The notes: generated by a model not told the origin, from the letters alone. A stretch of DNA of 48,671 nucleotides from Chromatiales bacterium (ex Bugula neritina AB1) (GCA_001730015.1 MDLA01000072.1:1-48671); one strand, 5' to 3'. Numbered from the stretch's first letter, positions 9,388 to 17,973 are shown. A program made the numbers and translations.

Positions 9388-9661
9388 AACCCATCCCCCA
9401 AAAATACATCGTCTGACGATCTACACCAGACCTGAGTTTGACCATTTTCGTGGTGTCACGAAAATGGTCGGAGACCGGTACCTTGCTGTTTTCGCACGCT
9501 GTTTTGGCTTCGTCCAGAGTATTGCGGAAATTCTCCCAACGATCGTATTCCAGCAGTGTCATGAGTTCGCGAGCAAGGCAGTACTCGATACCGCTGTCAT
9601 CGAGTTGGTGAATAGCTTGATCGAATGTTTGCTTGTGCTGTTGTATTTCTTGATTAATCAA
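9377..9661 (-). CDS. DinD-like N-terminal domain, truncated
   Basis: This short ORF of about 94 residues resembles the first third of DinD (DNA-damage-inducible protein D, usually near 270 residues). Recognisable elements are ARELMTLLEYDRWENF, TLDEAKTACENS and DHFRDTTKMVKLRSG. The remaining two thirds of DinD are absent; the frame ends with an unrelated-looking tail. A TTG at 9661 overlaps the hsdM stop (TTGATTAA) and gives the most natural start, because the longer frame to 9706 runs backwards through hsdM. The end overlaps the hsdS start by 11 bases. It could be a decayed gene or a retained small DNA-binding-like domain coupled between hsdM and hsdS. The neat overlaps on both sides argue that it is translated. 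Confidence 0.6.
   Translation of the reverse strand: MINQEIQQHKQTFDQAIHQLDDSGIEYCLARELMTLLEYDRWENFRNTLDEAKTACENSKVPVSDHFRDTTKMVKLRSGVDRQTMYFWGMGYGS
9440..9469. repeat. Perfect 13-bp inverted repeat inside the DinD-like ORF
   Basis: GACCATTTTCGTG and its exact reverse complement are separated by four bases, giving a potential strong RNA hairpin within coding sequence (the DHFRDTTKMV codons). It sits about 50 bases before the hsdS start codon on the transcript. It could affect hsdM/hsdS expression balance, or it could be a protein-binding palindrome. There is no T-run, so it is not a standard terminator. Confidence 0.7.
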
Positions 9662-11162
9662 AACCCAACTCCTCCAAATACCCCGCCATCTCCACTTCCA
9701 ATCCATCCAACTCCTTCTGCAATGCCAACCTTTCTTTACGCACTGCCATTAAATCAATTTCTTCCTCTTCTTCAAATGTATCCACATAACGCGGAATATT
9801 CAGGTTGTAGTCGTTCTCCTGAATCTCCTCAACCGTTGCCAGATACGCATATTTATCAACGCTTACCCGTGTCTTATAAGTGTCGATAATCTTCTGAATA
9901 TTCTCAGCCGTTAGTGCGTTCTGATTCTTGCCAGATTTAAATTCACGACTGGCATCAATAAACAAAACCTTTTCATCTGATTTGTCTTTCTTAAAAATCA
10001 ATATCGCTGCCGGTATGCCCGTACCGAAGAACAGTTTTTCAGGTAAGCCAATAACCGCGTGCAGCAGATTCTCATCAATCAATTGTTTGCGAATCTTTCC
10101 TTCACTGGATGCACGAAACAACACACCATGCGGCACCACCACACCCATACGGCCTGTCTTTGGCTTGAGGGTTTCTATCATGTGAGAGATAAAGGCATAG
10201 TCGCCTTTGGTCTTGGGCGGTACGCCGCGTCGGAAGCGGCCCCATGGATCATCGGCTGCACCGTCGTGGCCCCATTTATCGAGAGAGAAGGGCGGGTTGG
10301 CGGTGACGATATCAAAGTGCAGCAGGCCGCCATCTTTGTCTTGCAGTTTGGGGTTGCGAATAGTGTCACCCCACTCGATACGATGATTGTCCTCACCGTG
10401 CAGGAACATGTTCATCTTTGACAGTGACCAGGTAGAGCCGATGGCCTCCTGACCGAACAGCGCATATTTGCGGGAATCGTTAAAATTCTTCTGTACCTGC
10501 TTGCCACATTTCATAAGCAGTGAACCCGAGCCACAGGCCGGATCACAAATCTGATCGCCCTCTTTAGGTTCAAGCAGGATAGATAACAGATCAGAGACTT
10601 CCGGCGGGGTGTAGAACTCGCCAGCGGTTTTGCCGCTGGTGGCGGCAAAGTGTTTGATCAGGAATTCATAGGCGTTACCTATAACATCGAGTGAGCCGAC
10701 GTGACTGGGCCGCAGGTTAAGTGTGTCTTTGCCAAAATCTTCCAGCAGGTGACGCAGGATATCGTTCTTCTGTTTTTCATCACCGAGTTTGTCGGTGTTG
10801 AAACTGATGTCTTGAAACACGTTTTTCAGTTTGGTGCCGTTGGCTTCTTCAATGGCGTGCAGGGCTTCATCAATGCGTGTGCCGTTGCCGGGCTTATGGC
10901 GTGCCTTGTACAGGTTGGCGAAAGTGGCGTCTTCTGGAATCTTGAACGATTGGCTTTCCATCATTGCGGCAATCATTTCAGGGTTGCCGTCAAACTGCTT
11001 GCTGAGCTCATCTGTCTTGTCCTGATGGACATCAGAGATGTATTTCAGGAATAGCATGGTAAGGACAAAATCTTTATAGATGGACGGGTCTACCGTCCCG
11101 CGGAAGGTGTCGCACGCACCCCAAACGGCTTTGTTGATCTCGTCCTGGTTGATTTTAAGCAT
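9654..11162 (-). CDS. hsdM: Type I restriction-modification N6-adenine methyltransferase
   Basis: This is the 502-residue methyltransferase subunit. The helical HsdM N-terminal domain covers about residues 8-150, and the N6_Mtase domain follows with the AdoMet motif DPACGSGSLL (about 207-216) and catalytic NPPF (289-292). Length and motifs are complete. It would methylate adenine in sites chosen by an S subunit and form the M2S core that recruits HsdR. It lies 37 bases downstream of the single-TRD S-like gene and overlaps the DinD-like ORF at its stop codon. With two different S proteins in the operon, this one M subunit may serve two specificities. Confidence 0.96.
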   Translation of the reverse strand: MLKINQDEINKAVWGACDTFRGTVDPSIYKDFVLTMLFLKYISDVHQDKTDELSKQFDGNPEMIAAMMESQSFKIPEDATFANLYKARHKPGNGTRIDEALHAIEEANGTKLKNVFQDISFNTDKLGDEKQKNDILRHLLEDFGKDTLNLRPSHVGSLDVIGNAYEFLIKHFAATSGKTAGEFYTPPEVSDLLSILLEPKEGDQICDPACGSGSLLMKCGKQVQKNFNDSRKYALFGQEAIGSTWSLSKMNMFLHGEDNHRIEWGDTIRNPKLQDKDGGLLHFDIVTANPPFSLDKWGHDGAADDPWGRFRRGVPPKTKGDYAFISHMIETLKPKTGRMGVVVPHGVLFRASSEGKIRKQLIDENLLHAVIGLPEKLFFGTGIPAAILIFKKDKSDEKVLFIDASREFKSGKNQNALTAENIQKIIDTYKTRVSVDKYAYLATVEEIQENDYNLNIPRYVDTFEEEEEIDLMAVRKERLALQKELDGLEVEMAGYLEELGFD

Positions 11163-11199
11163 TGCGTTTGAACCTGATAGTAGAGTTGCAGTAATTCAC

Positions 11200-11784
11200 T
11201 TATTTCAGAACCTTTTGGGCTAGTGCATTGATTTCACGGCGGCGGTTATCAATTAATTTTTCCAATAGCTGTTTTTCCTTTGTAGCCAGGTTACTCAGCT
11301 CAACGATGGCTTGTTGTTTTTTCAAAGTAGGTATAAACACAGGTATTGCTTCAAGGTGGGTTCTGCTGATACTCAACTGAGCTGACCCCTGGGCGGAAAT
11401 ACTGAAGTATTTTTGTGATGCTTTTTGATTTAACTGCCAAGCTAAAAATGCCGGTAGCAGTTTATCCGGGTTGCTTACTTTAACGTGGAAGAAGTGCGGG
11501 CCGCATACCACCGGCTTGCTTAACCTGGCGGATAGGTTGGGGACTAATGATGCAATATTTCTGGTCCCTCTGGCGGAGAAAATAATGTCTCCTGCTACAA
11601 GCCAGGCAGGCTCTTTACGCCCTCTGACTTGCGTACACGCAAGGTCTTCCCAGGCTACCAAGCCATCGTTATTCATATCACGGACCTGCACAACGTACCC
11701 GTCTCCGGTGCGGGTGGTCATTATTGATCCACGGAAGGGATGTCCGGCACCGACGCTGGCAATTTGCCCTAATTTCTTTAGCAT
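11200..11784 (-). CDS. Single-TRD HsdS-like specificity protein
   Basis: This 194-residue protein has one methylation_S (HsdS) target-recognition domain, seen in QIASVGAGHPFRGSI, WLVAGDIIFSARG and SAQLSISRTHLEAIPV, followed by one coiled spacer. It is about half a standard HsdS. Half-subunits of this kind can in principle dimerise to recognise a palindromic split site. The start at 11784 is preferred because homologous proteins begin just before the QIASVGAG segment and because the predicted transcription start lies near 11810; an ATG at 11814 would be almost leaderless. Neither has a clear ribosome-binding site. It is the first gene of the restriction operon. Confidence 0.85.
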   Translation of the reverse strand: MLKKLGQIASVGAGHPFRGSIMTTRTGDGYVVQVRDMNNDGLVAWEDLACTQVRGRKEPAWLVAGDIIFSARGTRNIASLVPNLSARLSKPVVCGPHFFHVKVSNPDKLLPAFLAWQLNQKASQKYFSISAQGSAQLSISRTHLEAIPVFIPTLKKQQAIVELSNLATKEKQLLEKLIDNRRREINALAQKVLK

Positions 11785-11823
11785 TTCATGAAATGCATCA
11801 TTTAAATGATGCATAAATTATGC
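11781..11823. promoter_or_regulatory. Three overlapping palindromes at the operon start
   Basis: GCATTTCATGAAATGC (11781-11796) and GCATCATTTAAATGATGC (11795-11812) are perfect palindromes. GCATAA/TTATGC (11811-11823) is a third with one central base. All share GCAT ends and abut each other. They cover the -10 element, the predicted transcription start and the first codons of the single-TRD gene, as operators for a repressor would. No dedicated controller gene is obvious; the HTH-bearing YjjJ-like protein just upstream is one candidate. Confidence 0.6.
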
Positions 11824-11845
11824 TTGACGTGGGCAATTCAGTCAA
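11817..11845 (-). promoter_or_regulatory. Sigma-70-like promoter of the restriction operon
   Basis: Reading the minus strand, TTGACT (11840-11845) and CATAAT (11817-11822) each match five of six consensus bases and are spaced by exactly 17 bases. Transcription would begin near 11810, inside the palindrome cluster. This is the best promoter match I found in the window. Confidence 0.65.
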
Positions 11846-11904
11846 TACCATGCTGCGGACGAGTTGGAAATGAAGTGATACTAGGTGATATATCAGCGTA
11901 TACA

Positions 11905-11945
11905 GAGCTGACCAAAAAACGGCGCGTCAGCTCACTTTAAAGTGA
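11905..11945 (-). terminator. Inverted repeats after the HipA-like gene
   Basis: Just past the yjjJ-like stop codon, the minus strand has the 14-bp palindrome TCACTTTAAAGTGA (11932-11945). It then has an 8-bp stem GAGCTGAC/GTCAGCTC (11905-11912 with 11926-11933) whose loop contains six T. The arrangement could end or attenuate transcription between the kinase gene and the restriction operon. The T-run is in the loop rather than after the stem, so it is not a textbook terminator. Confidence 0.35.
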
Positions 11946-11948
11946 TTT

Positions 11949-13295
11949 TCAAAGCGAGTGCGGAGATATACTCTGAACTGGATTACCTTGCGCAAGAAAC
12001 TCTTTAAATTCCGTTGAGATTCTGCTGTCTGCGGCAACTTGCTTCCAGAAGTCCGTTGCCATATCTATAACAACTTCCATCGCAGGGTGTTCTTTAAGTG
12101 TATTTAACCTGCTGTGAAGAGTATTAAGTTTGAACTCATACGGGCTAGCCTCGTTGCCTACTGGCCGGAACCCCATTGAGCACATGTCGTAAGCGGGCAA
12201 TAATCGAAACAGGTTGCCTTCCATACCTAAACTTAGATTCCCCAGATGCATATCTGTGTTGTTGATCAGGTGGCCGAATTCCCATAACACCAGTGCATCC
12301 ATTAAATGGTCGCCGGGTATCAAGTCCAGCTGATGCAACTTTTCCATTACCACAGGCCAGTCCGCACCGTCACCTATATATTCCGAATCAATTGACTGCA
12401 TGGATATCATTGAAGAGCGGCCATACTCTGCTGCCCTGTCGAATCGTTGCGACTCTAGAAACAAGCGCCCTTCGCGTTCAATTAATTCTGTCTCAGCTGC
12501 GGGGAAATTCCTGTTATGTAATGCAATTGTGGCCTGATACTCGGTTACCAGTATATCTTTCCACCGCCTTGCTATCGGATCATCTCCTCTGGGGGAGAAC
12601 TTGACGATAACGTGCGAGTTACGCTCTTTGTTATATACGGTGAACTTGGGTTGTTCTCCACCGGCAGATGATCCGGCAATCTGCCCATCCAGAACTCCTT
12701 GTGCAAGTGCCGGGTAGGCATCGCGAGTATAGGATTGCGGCTTACGGCGTAAACGGTGAACGCCAGCCTCGCCAATAATCATATTGCCTGGTAAGTCGTC
12801 GCCATTGGCAACGAGGTATTTGCCGATATGACTGGTTTTCCAGTCTCGCGGGTCACGAGGAAAGTCTGTGGATCTCTCAGCCAGTTCCTGTGCGATCTGG
12901 CGCCCCATAAACCCCTGTGGTCTGAGATCTTGCAGGTAGTACGGTAAATCATCAAAATATCCGCTACCAGATTCACCTTTGAGCATTGCAGGCGAATTGG
13001 GCATGCACTCTACCAAATACCCGCCATGTGCCAAGGGTCGTATTTCAGCGACCATTGTATTGTTGCCGTACATATCAAGCAGATACAGCGGCACTCGATC
13101 ACCTACCCCAAAGGCATTGCGAGTGAGCGCATAGAGCGGTGCTCGCCCACCGGGAATACGGACTACCTTGTCTCCTAATTGCTTAATTTGCTTGGAAATA
13201 GCCGGTTGGCTCAAACCGGTCTGACGTTGTAACTCCTTTGACGTAGCCGCTCTCCGGGCCAAATACTCAGTTACTGGTGAATTTTCTCGTCCCAC
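11949..13295 (-). CDS. yjjJ: HipA-family kinase-like toxin of YjjJ/HipH type
   Basis: This 448-residue protein has an N-terminal winged-helix DNA-binding segment (about 14-50, LQRQTGLSQPAISKQIKQLG) fused to a HipA-like kinase domain. That layout is found in Escherichia coli YjjJ (HipH). Kinase landmarks are the glycine/serine loop GSSAGGEQPKF, the lysine of VIVKFSPRGDD, the catalytic loop INNTDMHLGN and the metal-binding YDMCS. No separate HipB-type antitoxin is adjacent; the fused HTH may replace it. The start is GTG, and no in-frame ATG lies nearby. It lies upstream of and cooriented with the restriction operon. The family call is firm; the cellular target is not known. Confidence 0.9.
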   Translation of the reverse strand: MGRENSPVTEYLARRAATSKELQRQTGLSQPAISKQIKQLGDKVVRIPGGRAPLYALTRNAFGVGDRVPLYLLDMYGNNTMVAEIRPLAHGGYLVECMPNSPAMLKGESGSGYFDDLPYYLQDLRPQGFMGRQIAQELAERSTDFPRDPRDWKTSHIGKYLVANGDDLPGNMIIGEAGVHRLRRKPQSYTRDAYPALAQGVLDGQIAGSSAGGEQPKFTVYNKERNSHVIVKFSPRGDDPIARRWKDILVTEYQATIALHNRNFPAAETELIEREGRLFLESQRFDRAAEYGRSSMISMQSIDSEYIGDGADWPVVMEKLHQLDLIPGDHLMDALVLWEFGHLINNTDMHLGNLSLGMEGNLFRLLPAYDMCSMGFRPVGNEASPYEFKLNTLHSRLNTLKEHPAMEVVIDMATDFWKQVAADSRISTEFKEFLAQGNPVQSISPHSL

Positions 13296-13322
13296 GCGCG
13301 TAGACGCCTTTTTATGAATACC

Positions 13323-13414
13323 TTTTGGAATACTTATTATTAGATGTTAATGCATTGGTATCAATAAGATAACTTACCATAAATGGAATATGGTTATATT
13401 TTTTGGAATAGTTA
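13323..13414. promoter_or_regulatory. AT-rich region upstream of the HipA-like gene with a repeated motif
   Basis: The motif TTTTGGAATAnTTA occurs twice in the same orientation, at 13323-13336 and 13401-13414, and TATC/GATA half-sites lie between them. The stretch holds the promoter region of the minus-strand yjjJ-like gene, so the repeats could be binding sites for its HTH domain. One copy overlaps the decayed start of the yoeB remnant, so chance is also possible. Confidence 0.3.
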
Positions 13415-13624
13415 ATTGGAAAGTGCAGGATTAAGAAAACCCTGAAACGAATCAACAAGCTGATCGAAACCTGTATGCGCACGCCGTTCGAGGGTATGGG
13501 CAAGCCTGAAGCATTAAAAGCTAACTTATCAGGGTTTTGGTCGCGGCGTATTGATTCGACTAACCGTCTGGTCTATGCAGTAGAAGGCGGCGCAATTGCC
13601 ATCATTTCATGCAGATTTCACTAG
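13412..13624 (+). pseudogene. yoeB: 5'-truncated yoeB toxin gene
   Basis: From 13436 the plus strand reads as the C-terminal two thirds of the YoeB mRNA interferase: KTLKRINKLIE, RTPFEGMGKPEALK, NLSGFWSRRID, HRLVYAV-like NRLVYAVEGG and a final CRFH. YoeB is about 84 residues; the first 25 or so are missing. The bases just upstream still resemble the codons for YWQ-S-A-DKK, but with small indels and an in-frame TAG at 13409. No YefM antitoxin gene is visible. With the N-terminus lost and no antitoxin, this is a dead toxin-antitoxin relic lying between two defence modules. Confidence 0.8.
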
Positions 13625-13689
13625 CCGCAACAGGCTCCTGATATCACGCTGACAAGTGACCGGTTCAATACAGCATCCGTGCCCTAAAC

Positions 13690-13698
13690 TGTTATCAT
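13690..13698 (+). promoter_or_regulatory. Possible extended -10 promoter of the Wadjet operon
   Basis: TGTTATCAT is a good extended -10 match (TGnTATAAT pattern) about 28 bases before the jetC ATG. The -35 region is poor, as can occur with extended -10 promoters. The leader to jetC has no clear Shine-Dalgarno sequence. Confidence 0.35.
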
Positions 13699-13725
13699 GC
13701 GTGCGTTCTCAAGCGTATTACATTC

Positions 13726-16700
13726 ATGACCTCACCAAACCGCTGGCAGTTGCATCGCGCCGGCATTGCCAACGTTTATCAGTACGAAAACGACGTCTTA
13801 ACTTTCCGCGGTGGCCGTTTGCTGTTGCGTGGTGTCAACGGTTCCGGCAAGTCGACGGCGATGAACATGTTGCTGCCGTTTTTGCTGACTGGCAAGCCGC
13901 GTGGCATTGATGCGGCGGGCGAGCAGACCGGTGTTTTGCGGTCGTGGATGCTGTCGGGCCGGGAGGAAAAACAGCCGGTGGGCTATCTGTGGCTGGAGTT
14001 TGCACGCTCGAATTCACAAGTCAGCGGCGAAGAGGCGCTGGAGACGCTGACGATCGGCTGCGGCATCAAGGCCAATCGTGCCTCCGATACGGTCAATACC
14101 TGGTGGTTTGTTACGCAACAGCGGCCGGGAATCGATTTTGAGTTTGTTGAAAGTCAGGTGCCTCTGTCGGTCGATGCGCTACGCACTGTTATCGCGCCTG
14201 ACCCGGTGTTTATGCACGATCGTCGTGCCGATTATCGCCACGAGGTGGCGCGGCGTCTCTATGCCGGTGCGGACATACAACCCTTTCTGGATCTGATCAA
14301 TACCGTGCGCAGCCCTCGGGTAGGGGATCGGGTGGATCTCGAATTGCCGCAGTATCTGGTTGCGGCGCTGCCGAACCTGTCGGAGCAGGCACTGCTGGAG
14401 GCAGCGCGCCCGCTCGACGATCTGGATGAGCACCGTCGCAATGTCGGCGATCTGCAAACCACAGCGGTTGGTCTGGATGCGGTGAGCACGGTGTATCGCA
14501 ACTATGTGGTGAATGAGCTGCACAGGGAGCTGGCGCGAGCGAAAGTGGCATTGTCTGATGTTAGGCGTACGCGTCGTGAGCTCGGTGCGGCACAGGAGTC
14601 TCATGCGAGTGCGCAAGAGCAGCAGCAACTGGCTACTGTCGAATTGACGGCGCTAGAGCAGAAAGTCCGCGATTGCGTGGCACAAATTCAGACACTCGAA
14701 CGTTCGTCTGCCTACACCGAGGGGCAGCAGCTTGAAGATCTGCGTCGCCATGTGGCGAGCCTGCAGAAGCGTTTGCAGGGCGATGCCGCCACTCTCGAAA
14801 AACTGCGCGAGCGCCAGCCCTCATTAACCATGTCGGTGCGGCGGGCGGAGCAGGAAACTGACGAAAAGTTTCAGCAGCTGGCCGGTGAACTGCAACAGCT
14901 TGCGGCCGATGCCTCTGATGCGAACGTGGATGTCGCGCCGGTTGTGGTCACGCAAATTCCGCGTGAAGCGCTGGAACTCAAGGGGTTGCCAGCAGGTGAG
15001 CGTATCAATGAGGCGCTGGAGACTTTCGATACCAGTTCACTTGCCGCACAGTTGAAAGCCCTCGATGCCGCGGCTTCTGCCCGACAGCTCGATGTCGTTA
15101 GCGCTCGCGAGCAACTAAAAAAGGTTGAATCTGCTGCTCGCACACTGGGCGATGCACAATCGGCCAGAAGTCAGTCGCTGGAATCGGTTGAAGAGGCAAC
15201 TCTTCGATTCGAGCAGGGCCGCCATGCACTCTCGCAGGCCAGAACGCAGTTTGTGCAGTCGCTGGAGGGCTGGATGCAAAGTGCGAGAGTACAGATAGCA
15301 GCGGAACAGCCCCCGAGTGGATTCCCGGCTATTGAGGCGGTCTATCTGAACACAGCCACCGTTGCGGCGGATCTGGCCGCGGCCCGACTGGATTTGTTTA
15401 AAGGGCTGGAAAACACCTGCGCTCAGCAACAGCAGGTTGTCGCAGTGCTGGGCACACAAGCGGATGAGGCGCGATTGATACGTGATCAGGCGCAGCAGGA
15501 AGTCGATCGTCTCAATTCGTTAACCGAGCCTGATGTTCCAATGCTGGCGTGGCAGCAACGCAATGGCCTGAGCCTGGCTGATCTCGTCGACTTTCGTGAT
15601 CAGGTAACCGCCCCTGAGCGCGCAGCGCTTGAAGCTGCGATGGAGGCTTGCGGGCTGCTCTCTGCCACCGTTACCACAAGCGGTGAAGCACTGGTTAATG
15701 GCGAGTTGCTGGCGACTGCCGGCGCGCCTGCAGAACATCCGCTGAGTAAGGTCCTGGCCCCAGCTATCCCGCAGGGCTGTGGTATTGATCAGGCGCAGAT
15801 TATGGCTGTGCTCGATGCGATCAACACCAATTGGTCGCTTCAGCACCACACCACAGTAACTACGGATGGACGCTTTGTATTGGGTGCATTGTCTGGCCGG
15901 CACCACAAGAGCACGGCCGAGTTTATAGGGGTCACCGCGCGTCGCGAGCGCTTGGAAAAACTGCGTCGTGAGGCGGCAGCGGTATTGCAGCAGGCAGCCG
16001 AGTCGCTTGCCAGACTGGAAGCAGATCTTACCCGGGCGCGTGCGTTTGCCACGGCACTGGACACCTTGCGCAACACCATGCCGACGCTGGATGCGGTTGA
16101 AAAGGCGCAGGCAGTAGCCACGGCAAGAGAAGAAGAACTGGAACAGTCGCGAGAGCGGCTGGCGCGGATGGAGCGCGCCGTCAACGATGCCGAAAAGCAG
16201 CTGCACGCTGCCGACGAAGCGTTGCATCGTTTGTGTCGCACACAGCAATTGCCGGTCGATGCCGCTGGCTTGCAAATACTCGAAGATACACTCAAGCGGA
16301 TCAACAGCGCGACGCAGTTGGCGCATCGCAGTGCCGATGCTGTCGCCCGAGCGTGTCGTGGCTGGGACGAAGCCGTCGCTGCGTTACGCATTGCCCAGCA
16401 AGATCTGCAACAGGCGCTGGATCAACACGAAAGCACCGAACGTGTCTATCGGGAACATGCCGCCCGCCTCGATACACTGGAGTCGACTCTCGGTGTGGAG
16501 TATCGCGCGGTGGTCGAGCAAATCGGCAAGCTGGAACAACAAAGGGGCCATAGCGAACAGGCGCTGCCGGAATCGCAGCAACGTCGTGATGCGGCGATCA
16601 CACGCACACAAAAACGCCTGAACGATGTCGACAACAGCCGCGCGGCGCTGCAGACAGCAGAGCACGCCTGTAGTACGCAGCAACAGCACCTGAAACGCGT

Positions 16701-17973
16701 AACCGAAGTACGCGGCTTGCTTGAGACACTGGCCACTGAACCGAAACCGGACGCTGCGGGCGACGCAAGTTCACCAGCCGCGGCCACTGCGGCGGCACAA
16801 AATACCGCCGACAGCGACGGCTTGAATGCGCTGATAAGAGCATTGCAGGAACACCTGCCCGCCAAACCCGCTGTCGAAACCAATGCCGACAGCGTTCGCC
16901 AGTCACTGCGCCAGAGACGCAACACCCTCGGCGCCGGATGGGATGCCGAAGACGAACAGCCTGACTCGCAATTGCCGATGGGTATCATCGTTAACGGGCC
17001 GCTCGGCCAGATGCCGCTGGCCGAGTCACTTGTGGCAGTGCACACGCAGCTTAGCCGCTTACAGGCGCTACTGACGGAAAAACAGGATCAGGCACTGCGC
17101 AATCTGTTGCAGGGTTTGATAGCACGCGAGGTGGCGGAAAAAATGTTTGACGCCAGGCGCCTGATTGATCGCATGAATGATCGACTTGGCAGTGTGACTT
17201 CGTCTCATGGCATCGGTGTGAGATTGCGCTGGCGGCAATCGCGTGATCTGGAACCTGCTGTGGCCGAAACGGTCAGCATTCTCGGTAAGCGCCCCGATCT
17301 GCGTACCGAGGCCGAAGAAGGCACCTTGCGCGAAGCCCTGGCCAGTGCACTCGAAGAAGAGCGCAGGCTGCAGCCCGACGCGCCCTACAGGCTGTTGATT
17401 TCGCGCGTGTTTGACTACCGCTCGTGGCACCAGATGGATGTCTTGTTGAGACGCGCAGATGAGGCGGAAAAACCGCTGAACCGACGCACACCGTTATCGG
17501 AAGGTGAAAAGAAGCTGGTGTCGTATCTGCCCTTATTTGCCGCTGTCGCGGCAAGTTGTGATGCTCTGGCTGACAGTGGTGCCGATACAGTGCCGCGTTT
17601 TTTATTGCTCGACGATGCATTTGCCAAAGTCTCGGAAGATAACCACGCACCACTGTTCGGTTTGCTGGTTGATCTGGATCTGGATTTCATCGCCACCAGC
17701 GAGCGTTTGTGGGGCACCCACGCCAGTGTGCCGGCGTTGGCGATCACCGAAGTCGTGCGAGATACCGCGCTCGGTGCGATTTTGCTCGAACACAGTTATT
17801 GGGATGGAAAAACACTACGTATGTCGGCAACGGTCGACCTCGAACGCGAAACCTGGGGCGACACGCTGACAGCCGGGTCGTCGGTAGAAGTGCAAGACGC
17901 GCTGATCGCGGATGCGAAAGATCCGCAGTCAGTGTCTGGCGAAAACCACCCGGACGGACATCCAGCCGGATGA
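13726..17973 (+). CDS. jetC: Wadjet JetC, SMC/MukB-like ATPase (TIGR02680 type)
   Basis: This 1415-residue SMC-like protein matches the TIGR02680 family. The head has Walker A GVNGSGKST at residues 36-44. Long Ala/Glu/Gln-rich coiled coils follow, interrupted by a hinge-like globular part near 600-720. The C-terminal head half has LSEGEKK (about 1255-1261) and Walker B LLLDDAFA (about 1293-1300). In Wadjet systems JetC with JetA and JetB forms a condensin-like motor that extrudes DNA and recognises small circular plasmids, which JetD then cleaves. It is the first of four overlapping or abutting genes. Base composition is visibly more GC-rich than in the surrounding genes, consistent with acquisition as a unit. 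Confidence 0.93.
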   Translation: MTSPNRWQLHRAGIANVYQYENDVLTFRGGRLLLRGVNGSGKSTAMNMLLPFLLTGKPRGIDAAGEQTGVLRSWMLSGREEKQPVGYLWLEFARSNSQVSGEEALETLTIGCGIKANRASDTVNTWWFVTQQRPGIDFEFVESQVPLSVDALRTVIAPDPVFMHDRRADYRHEVARRLYAGADIQPFLDLINTVRSPRVGDRVDLELPQYLVAALPNLSEQALLEAARPLDDLDEHRRNVGDLQTTAVGLDAVSTVYRNYVVNELHRELARAKVALSDVRRTRRELGAAQESHASAQEQQQLATVELTALEQKVRDCVAQIQTLERSSAYTEGQQLEDLRRHVASLQKRLQGDAATLEKLRERQPSLTMSVRRAEQETDEKFQQLAGELQQLAADASDANVDVAPVVVTQIPREALELKGLPAGERINEALETFDTSSLAAQLKALDAAASARQLDVVSAREQLKKVESAARTLGDAQSARSQSLESVEEATLRFEQGRHALSQARTQFVQSLEGWMQSARVQIAAEQPPSGFPAIEAVYLNTATVAADLAAARLDLFKGLENTCAQQQQVVAVLGTQADEARLIRDQAQQEVDRLNSLTEPDVPMLAWQQRNGLSLADLVDFRDQVTAPERAALEAAMEACGLLSATVTTSGEALVNGELLATAGAPAEHPLSKVLAPAIPQGCGIDQAQIMAVLDAINTNWSLQHHTTVTTDGRFVLGALSGRHHKSTAEFIGVTARRERLEKLRREAAAVLQQAAESLARLEADLTRARAFATALDTLRNTMPTLDAVEKAQAVATAREEELEQSRERLARMERAVNDAEKQLHAADEALHRLCRTQQLPVDAAGLQILEDTLKRINSATQLAHRSADAVARACRGWDEAVAALRIAQQDLQQALDQHESTERVYREHAARLDTLESTLGVEYRAVVEQIGKLEQQRGHSEQALPESQQRRDAAITRTQKRLNDVDNSRAALQTAEHACSTQQQHLKRVTEVRGLLETLATEPKPDAAGDASSPAAATAAAQNTADSDGLNALIRALQEHLPAKPAVETNADSVRQSLRQRRNTLGAGWDAEDEQPDSQLPMGIIVNGPLGQMPLAESLVAVHTQLSRLQALLTEKQDQALRNLLQGLIAREVAEKMFDARRLIDRMNDRLGSVTSSHGIGVRLRWRQSRDLEPAVAETVSILGKRPDLRTEAEEGTLREALASALEEERRLQPDAPYRLLISRVFDYRSWHQMDVLLRRADEAEKPLNRRTPLSEGEKKLVSYLPLFAAVAASCDALADSGADTVPRFLLLDDAFAKVSEDNHAPLFGLLVDLDLDFIATSERLWGTHASVPALAITEVVRDTALGAILLEHSYWDGKTLRMSATVDLERETWGDTLTAGSSVEVQDALIADAKDPQSVSGENHPDGHPAG

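Noticed and set aside
13312..13503. 63-codon minus-strand frame opposite the yoeB remnant
   Set aside because: The opposite strand has clear YoeB homology, so this is a shadow.
15520..16326. Long minus-strand frame of 268 codons inside jetC
   Set aside because: It is a mirror of the GC-rich coiled-coil coding sequence, with no domain.
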